Positions 59,354-64,000 of a DNA stretch of 64,000 bases are shown piece after piece. A model generated the notes under the pieces. The model had not been told where the DNA came from. It searched no databases and saw nothing but the letters and a program-made list of their open reading frames with translations. Every line of letters begins with the position of its first letter. The first letter of the stretch is position 1. Origin of the DNA: Phycisphaerales bacterium (GTDB lineage: Bacteria > Planctomycetota > Phycisphaerae > Phycisphaerales > UBA1924); assembly GCA_022843045.1 (NCBI GenBank), contig JALHOJ010000004.1:41551-105550 (forward strand). Reading direction: 5' to 3'. Both the position numbers and the translations under genes were made by a program.

Positions 59354-61657
59354 ATGAAGAAGGATGCGAGAACGATCGTCTCGGTTTTGGTGGTGCTGGC
59401 GGGGACTGCCTGCGGAGCGGTGGCAGGCGGAGTGCCTGGGCTTGGCGTCATCCAACCCCTGGGCGAGGGCGAGACGTATGGCCCCAACGGGATGCCGCAG
59501 CGGATGGACATGGTCGCGCCCGAGTGGATCGCGCCGGTGCTCGAGGACGGCTTTGACGCTTCGTTCCAGGACATGCGGACGGACACGTTCATTCACGAAG
59601 AAATTTCGCGCGTCATTGCGGACGGGCGGTATGTGATGGTGATGGGTGATCCCAACACCCGCAATCCGAAGATGGCTTTGTGCTGGGCAGCGGATGCCCA
59701 ACCCACGCAGGAAATCATCGACGCGGTGAACGCGGCGATCATGGGCAGCTTTGACGAGCGGTTCCAGATCGGCGGAAGCTGGAACGGCAGTATCAACACG
59801 ATTCGCAACATCAGCTGGAGCTTCGCGCCCGATGGGATCACCATCACGGGCGGCCCCAGCGCGGACGCACCCAACACGCTCTTTGCCACGCTCGACGCGC
59901 AGTTTGCGAACAACGGTGGTCGTGCCGCGTGGATCAATCTGTTTCAGCTGGTCTTTGACCGCTGGGCCTCGCTCACCGGACTTTCGTACGTGCGGCGGAC
60001 CGCATCGGGCGTGGAGTGGGACGACGGCGCGTCGTGGGGCAACGGCGGAGGTACCGCCCGGGGCGATGTGCGCATCGCGATGAAGCCTATCGACGGCGGC
60101 GGCGGCATCCTGGCGTACAACCAGTTCCCGGGCAGCGGCAACGGCGGGGACATGGTGCTCGACAGCGGGGACACGTGGGACAGCACGACCAACTCGTTCC
60201 GCTTCACGCGCAACGTGATCGCGCACGAACACGGGCACGGCATCGGCCTCGCGCACGTGTGCCCGCAAGGCGCTTCGGCGGGGCAGTACAAGCTGATGGA
60301 GCCGTTCATCAGCACCGCGTATGACGGCCCGCAGCAGGACGACGTGCGCGGCGCACAGTTCAACTATGGCGACATCAACGAGCCCAACAACGTGCTCGCT
60401 TCCGCGACGGACTTGGGCACGCTGGCAAGCGGATCGACGACCACGCTGGGCGCGGTGCCCGGGACGACGATCTTGAGCACCTCGACTCTGAGCGTCGTGA
60501 GCCGTACAACGGCGGGCGGCGGGCTCTATACGGATCAGGACTGGTACAAGATCAACTTGGCGACGCCCCGCCTGGTGACGTACACGGTGAACGTGACGGG
60601 CTCCTCGTACGACGCTGGCCCCCAAACCAATCCCTGCAGCGCGGGCAGTGGCCCGATCAACTCGCGGAACATTCACGATCTGCGCTTCATCGTCTATCGC
60701 TCGAACGGCACCATCGAGCTCGCGAACATCAACGCGACCGCGATCGGCGCAAACGAAACTCAGGCCTCGGTGCTGGTGCCCGCGGGCGACACGTACTTCG
60801 TCGTCACCAACGACCTCGCGGACGCGACCACCGGTACGCAGCAGTACACCGCTTCGATCCAGGTGCAAACCAACAACCTGACGCCCATCGCGACCAACAC
60901 CTTGACCGACAAGGTGAGAGTGTCTTGGACGCTGATTCCCAACGCGGATGAGTACCGGATTCGCCGCTCCACCGTGGACAACTTCCTGAGCAGCGGGTCG
61001 CTGGGTTCGGTGACGCCTCCCGCCACCCAATTTGACGACACGACGGCAGTGCCCGGCGTGCAGTACTTCTACTGGCTGGAAGTCGGCCAGACGCTCAACT
61101 CGCAGTTCATCGCGACGACGGCCGGCGGTGTGACGGGCCTGCGGGTGCCGTTGCCCAACAACCCGCCCGTCGCCAACGCCGGGCCAGATCAGACGGTGAC
61201 AGACAGCGACAACAGCGGCAGCGAGACGGTGACGCTGAACGGCTCTGGCAGCACGGACGGCGACGGCACGATCGCGAGCTACACCTGGCGGCTCAACGGC
61301 AACACGATCCTGACGGGCGTGTCGGGTCCGGTGAGCCTGCCGGTGGGCGCGAGCACGGTGGAACTGACGGTCATCGACGACGACGGCGCACCGGACACGG
61401 ACACGGTGCTGATCACCGTCAATCCCGGCCAGCCCAGCGGCTGCGACAGCATCGACTTCAACAACGACGGCAGCTTCTTCGATCCGCTGGACATCGATTC
61501 GTTCCTGTCGGTCTTCTCCGAAGGGCCCTGCCTGCCCATCGGCGCGACGTGCAACGACGTGGACTTCAACAACGACACCGCGTCGTTTGACCCCTGCGAC
61601 ATCGACAGCTTCCTGCTGGTCTTCTCGGAAGGGCCGTGCACGCCCTGCGGGCAGTAA
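59354..61657 (+). CDS. Secreted matrixin-type metalloprotease with GC-type dockerin tail
   Basis: The 767-residue protein has a signal peptide (TIVSVLVVLAGTACGAVAG) and a matrixin-like (M10) catalytic domain. HEHGHGIGLAH at 291-301 gives three zinc histidines, and LMEPF is the Met-turn-like site. After it come a PPC-like domain (DWYKINLATP near 395), a fibronectin-type region, a PKD-like domain (NPPVANAGPDQ, near 604-695) and two dockerin-type repeats. AGGAG 6 nt before ATG 59354 supports the start. It should act outside the cell on proteins. Confidence 0.9.
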   Translation: MKKDARTIVSVLVVLAGTACGAVAGGVPGLGVIQPLGEGETYGPNGMPQRMDMVAPEWIAPVLEDGFDASFQDMRTDTFIHEEISRVIADGRYVMVMGDPNTRNPKMALCWAADAQPTQEIIDAVNAAIMGSFDERFQIGGSWNGSINTIRNISWSFAPDGITITGGPSADAPNTLFATLDAQFANNGGRAAWINLFQLVFDRWASLTGLSYVRRTASGVEWDDGASWGNGGGTARGDVRIAMKPIDGGGGILAYNQFPGSGNGGDMVLDSGDTWDSTTNSFRFTRNVIAHEHGHGIGLAHVCPQGASAGQYKLMEPFISTAYDGPQQDDVRGAQFNYGDINEPNNVLASATDLGTLASGSTTTLGAVPGTTILSTSTLSVVSRTTAGGGLYTDQDWYKINLATPRLVTYTVNVTGSSYDAGPQTNPCSAGSGPINSRNIHDLRFIVYRSNGTIELANINATAIGANETQASVLVPAGDTYFVVTNDLADATTGTQQYTASIQVQTNNLTPIATNTLTDKVRVSWTLIPNADEYRIRRSTVDNFLSSGSLGSVTPPATQFDDTTAVPGVQYFYWLEVGQTLNSQFIATTAGGVTGLRVPLPNNPPVANAGPDQTVTDSDNSGSETVTLNGSGSTDGDGTIASYTWRLNGNTILTGVSGPVSLPVGASTVELTVIDDDGAPDTDTVLITVNPGQPSGCDSIDFNNDGSFFDPLDIDSFLSVFSEGPCLPIGATCNDVDFNNDTASFDPCDIDSFLLVFSEGPCTPCGQ
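61442..61648 (+). repeat. Dockerin-type tandem repeat, second copy
   Basis: CDSIDFNND..FFDPLDIDSFLSVFSEGPC followed by CNDVDFNND..SFDPCDIDSFLLVFSEGPC. The second unit has an extra Cys (DPCDID) and ends TPCGQ, unlike the other copies. Confidence 0.85.
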
Positions 61658-61671
61658 AGCGTGATTCACGA

Positions 61672-61695
61672 ACGGGCCCGCGAGAGCGGGCCCGT
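61672..61695 (+). terminator. Hairpin after the first metalloprotease gene
   Basis: ACGGGCCCGC-GAGA-GCGGGCCCGT is a perfect 10-bp stem with a tetraloop, 14 nt after the stop. No T-run follows. It may end or stabilise the first protease transcript. Confidence 0.6.
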
Positions 61696-61840
61696 CCGAT
61701 TGACGAGCGGGGATTGGCTGGAAGTTTCGCCGCGGCGCACGATGCGCCGCGCAGACCGGGCAGGACGCGAGCACATCAAAGACAGGACGCTGACACGATC
61801 GAAGGCCGATTGCGTGAGCGTGCAAAGAAGGAGCAGGGCG

Positions 61841-64000
61841 ATGCAGGTGCGTATATCGGGCGGGCTGGGACACGGGTTGGGGACCATCATCGGACGCGCT
61901 GCGGTCGCTTTCGCGATCGGAGCGGTTGGGCTGTCGGGTGCGGCTCAGGCCGGGGTCAGCGATTTCAATCGGCCGGCGTGGACAGTGTCGGTGATCGAAG
62001 ACGCGTTTGACGCGGCGTATCAGGACATGCGCACGAGCGAGTTCGTGCTGGGCGAGATCGCCAAGGTGTACGCGGACAAGCGGTACCTGCCGTTTACCGA
62101 GATTGCGACGCCTGACGCTGGTCTGGCTCCGCAGTTCTGTTTCGCGCCGGGCGTGGCCCCGACGCCTGAGATGCAGGAGTGGATCAATCAGCAGATTTTC
62201 GGGGCGTTTGAGGACCGTTTCTTCCTCGAGGGATCGTCGTGGTCGACGGCTCGCAACACGCCGACGACGTTGTCATGGAGCTTTGTGCCAGACGGGCTGG
62301 TCATCACCAACAACCAAGGGCAGCCGATTGGCGTGAGTTCACTGTTTGCATCGATGGACGCGCTGTTCGCTCAGGAAGGCGGACGCGACGTGTGGGTCGC
62401 GCAGTTCCAGTGGGCCTTTGATCGTTGGGCGGCGCTTTCTGGCCTGTCGTACCAGCGGGTGTCGTCGGCGGGGCAGGCGTGGGACGACGCGGCGGCGTGG
62501 GGGACTGCGGGCAACGACACAACCCGCGGGGATGTTCGCATCTGCGGCATCGACATCGACGGACCGTTCGGCATCCTGGCGTTCAATCCGTTCCCTGCGG
62601 GCGGCAGTGACATGCACATGGACGTTGCCGAGCGCTGGGACGACAACAACCCTTCAGATTTCACGTTGCTGCGTAGCACTGTCGCCCACGAACACGGGCA
62701 CGGGATGGGTCTGATGCACGTGTGTCCTGTGGCCGGCGTGTTCCTGATGGAGCCAGCGGCCAGCGAGAGCTTTGAGGGCCCCCAGCACGACGACATCCGC
62801 GGGGCGCAGCGTCTATATGGCGACGCGTTCGAGCCCAACGGCACGTCCGCGACGGCGACCAACGTCGGCACGATCGTGCCGGGCGGCACGCTGTCGCTGG
62901 GCGCGTTGCCCACCAACGACGAATCGGTACCCGCGACTTCGCTGGCCAGCATCGTGGATCGCCAAGGTTCGCCCGACCGCGACTTCTACCGCGTCCAGTC
63001 GGACGGGCCGATCCTGCTGAACGTGTCGCTCCAGCCGATCGGCACGGTGTATGAATCCGCCGAGCAGGAGTCGTGCAACGGACCGTTCAACATCATCAAC
63101 ACCATCGCCATCGCGGACCTCAAGCTTCAGGTGCTGGGGCCCAACGGCACCACGATCGTGCTTGATCGCGACCAGTCTCCCATCGGCAGCATCGAGTTCT
63201 ATAACGGCCTGCTGATGCCCGCGGGCACGTTCTTCGTCGCGGCTCAGTCCGACAACGGACAGACCGTCGATCTGAACGCGGTCCAGATGTACAACCTCTC
63301 GGTGGTGGGCCGGACCGATCCGATGCTTCCCACCGCGAGCGATTCGACGGTGGACGGGGGCATCCAGATCACCTGGCCCAGCATTCCGAATGCCGTCGCG
63401 TATCGCCTGCGTCGCAACACCGTGAACAGCATCACCGGCGCCGCGACGCTGACGCTGCAGAACCCGCTGCAGCTGGGCGCGTTTGACACTGGCGTGACGC
63501 CGCAGGTGCAGTACTTCTATTGGCTGGAAGTGCAGCAGTTCGCCAACGGCCCGTGGACGGCAACGGCGGCGGCGACGAGCGGCGAGCCGGGGATGCGTCC
63601 GCCCAACAACGTGGCTCCGGTGGCCAACGCCGGGCCCGACCAGGTCGTGTTTGACACGCCACTGAACGGGTTTGGGTTTGAGCCCGTGGTGCTCAACGGC
63701 ACCGCGAGCACCGACAGCGACGGCACGATCAATCAGTACCAGTGGCGTCGCAACGGGCTCGTGATCCTGCAACAGGCCACCGGGACGGTGATCCTCCCGC
63801 TGGGCAACAGCACCATCGAGCTCACCGTGACCGACAACGACTTCGCGCAGGCCAATGACTCGGTGGTCATTCAGGTCCGGACGCGGACGTGCGACTCGAT
63901 TGACTTCAACAACGACGGGTCGCGGTTTGACCCCACCGACGTGGACGCGTTCCTCAGCGTCTTCAGCGAGGGGCCCTGTCTCCCCGCGGGCGCGACGTGC
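61841..64000 (+). CDS. Secreted matrixin-type metalloprotease, paralogue (cut by window end)
   Basis: The frame continues to the right edge (720 codons visible). It has a signal region (TIIGRAAVAFAIGAVGLSGAAQA), a catalytic domain with HEHGHGMGLMH at 283-293 (zinc site), LMEPA, a PPC-like domain (DFYRVQSDGPILLNV), a fibronectin-like region and a PKD-like domain (VAPVANAGPDQ). The start of a dockerin pair follows (CDSIDFNNDG.RFDPTDVDAFLSVFSEGPC). AAGGAG lies 7 nt before ATG 61841. It is clearly a duplicate of the preceding protease (same order of domains) with diverged sequence. Confidence 0.9.
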   Translation, partial: MQVRISGGLGHGLGTIIGRAAVAFAIGAVGLSGAAQAGVSDFNRPAWTVSVIEDAFDAAYQDMRTSEFVLGEIAKVYADKRYLPFTEIATPDAGLAPQFCFAPGVAPTPEMQEWINQQIFGAFEDRFFLEGSSWSTARNTPTTLSWSFVPDGLVITNNQGQPIGVSSLFASMDALFAQEGGRDVWVAQFQWAFDRWAALSGLSYQRVSSAGQAWDDAAAWGTAGNDTTRGDVRICGIDIDGPFGILAFNPFPAGGSDMHMDVAERWDDNNPSDFTLLRSTVAHEHGHGMGLMHVCPVAGVFLMEPAASESFEGPQHDDIRGAQRLYGDAFEPNGTSATATNVGTIVPGGTLSLGALPTNDESVPATSLASIVDRQGSPDRDFYRVQSDGPILLNVSLQPIGTVYESAEQESCNGPFNIINTIAIADLKLQVLGPNGTTIVLDRDQSPIGSIEFYNGLLMPAGTFFVAAQSDNGQTVDLNAVQMYNLSVVGRTDPMLPTASDSTVDGGIQITWPSIPNAVAYRLRRNTVNSITGAATLTLQNPLQLGAFDTGVTPQVQYFYWLEVQQFANGPWTATAAATSGEPGMRPPNNVAPVANAGPDQVVFDTPLNGFGFEPVVLNGTASTDSDGTINQYQWRRNGLVILQQATGTVILPLGNSTIELTVTDNDFAQANDSVVIQVRTRTCDSIDFNNDGSRFDPTDVDAFLSVFSEGPCLPAGATC
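63890..64000 (+). repeat. Dockerin-type repeat, third copy (partial)
   Basis: One complete Cys-to-Cys unit with DFNND and DPTDVDAF, then LPAGATC, the opening of the second unit, at the window end. Confidence 0.8.

Noticed and set aside
58880..61873. A minus-strand open frame of nearly 1,000 codons opposite the first metalloprotease
   Set aside because: Arg/His/Val-rich antisense shadow with no domain, while the plus strand holds a clear zinc protease with a ribosome-binding site.
1..64000. CRISPR arrays, rRNA genes, insertion sequences and integrases
   Set aside because: No regularly spaced direct repeats of 25-40 bp, no rRNA-like sequence and no transposase or integrase motifs were seen.

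Overview
The window is a high-GC bacterial chromosome segment that reads as Planctomycetota, most likely class Phycisphaerae (order Phycisphaerales). Three signs support this. Three secreted proteins end in a Cys-flanked double FNND...DP.DID.FLSVFSEGPC repeat, the 'GC-type dockerin' of that group. There is a giant surface protein with an N-terminal LEPR-XLL-like motif and a PEP-CTERM-type protein. Two ECF sigma factor / Ser-Thr kinase pairs are also present. There are no rRNA genes and no CRISPR array. The placement comes from reading the sequence only; no database search was run.

Layout. 1-9430 (-) is a surface protein of more than 3,100 residues that runs off the left edge. 10084-12219 holds a membrane protein and an NRDE/TANGO2 protein. 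12283-22217 (+) is a surface-polysaccharide locus: Wzm permease, Wzt ATPase with a C-terminal carbohydrate-binding-like domain, a double methyltransferase with a long coiled coil, a GT4-GT2 fusion and an MsbA-like exporter. 22335-25076 holds tRNA-Ile(GAT), hpf, a PTS-Ntr IIA, HPr, an M48 protease and tRNA-Met(CAT). 25089-29757 (-) holds a globin, a WD40 receptor kinase and its ECF sigma factor. 29922-42278 is mostly housekeeping: PEP-CTERM protein, M42 aminopeptidase, TrpRS, alpha-carbonic anhydrase, cupin, cyclophilin, DUF1579 protein, a lone NuoE, LTD lipoprotein, DoxX and ProC. 42321-45726 (-) is a second kinase (TPR type) with its ECF sigma factor.

45877-54636 is the accessory region. Two related zinc-ribbon membrane proteins (one frameshifted) precede a tightly packed minus-strand operon: S24 repressor, MntA antitoxin, and a HepT toxin domain that runs in frame into an M3 oligoendopeptidase. 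Divergent from the repressor lie a double-HTH protein, an ABC-type ATPase, a GNAT protein (4-bp overlap, in the domain order of the fused COG2401 family) and an intact phage-type terminase large subunit. No portal, capsid, tail or integrase gene is visible, so this looks like a compact, self-regulated phage-derived or domesticated system, and it is the most unusual part of the window.

54688-57734 holds a coupled pair of membrane proteins, an extremely acidic 117-residue protein, a Cys-rich conserved-looking protein and a LuxR regulator. 58010-64000 (+) holds three secreted dockerin-tailed proteins; two are paralogous matrixin-type (M10) metalloproteases and the last is cut by the right edge.
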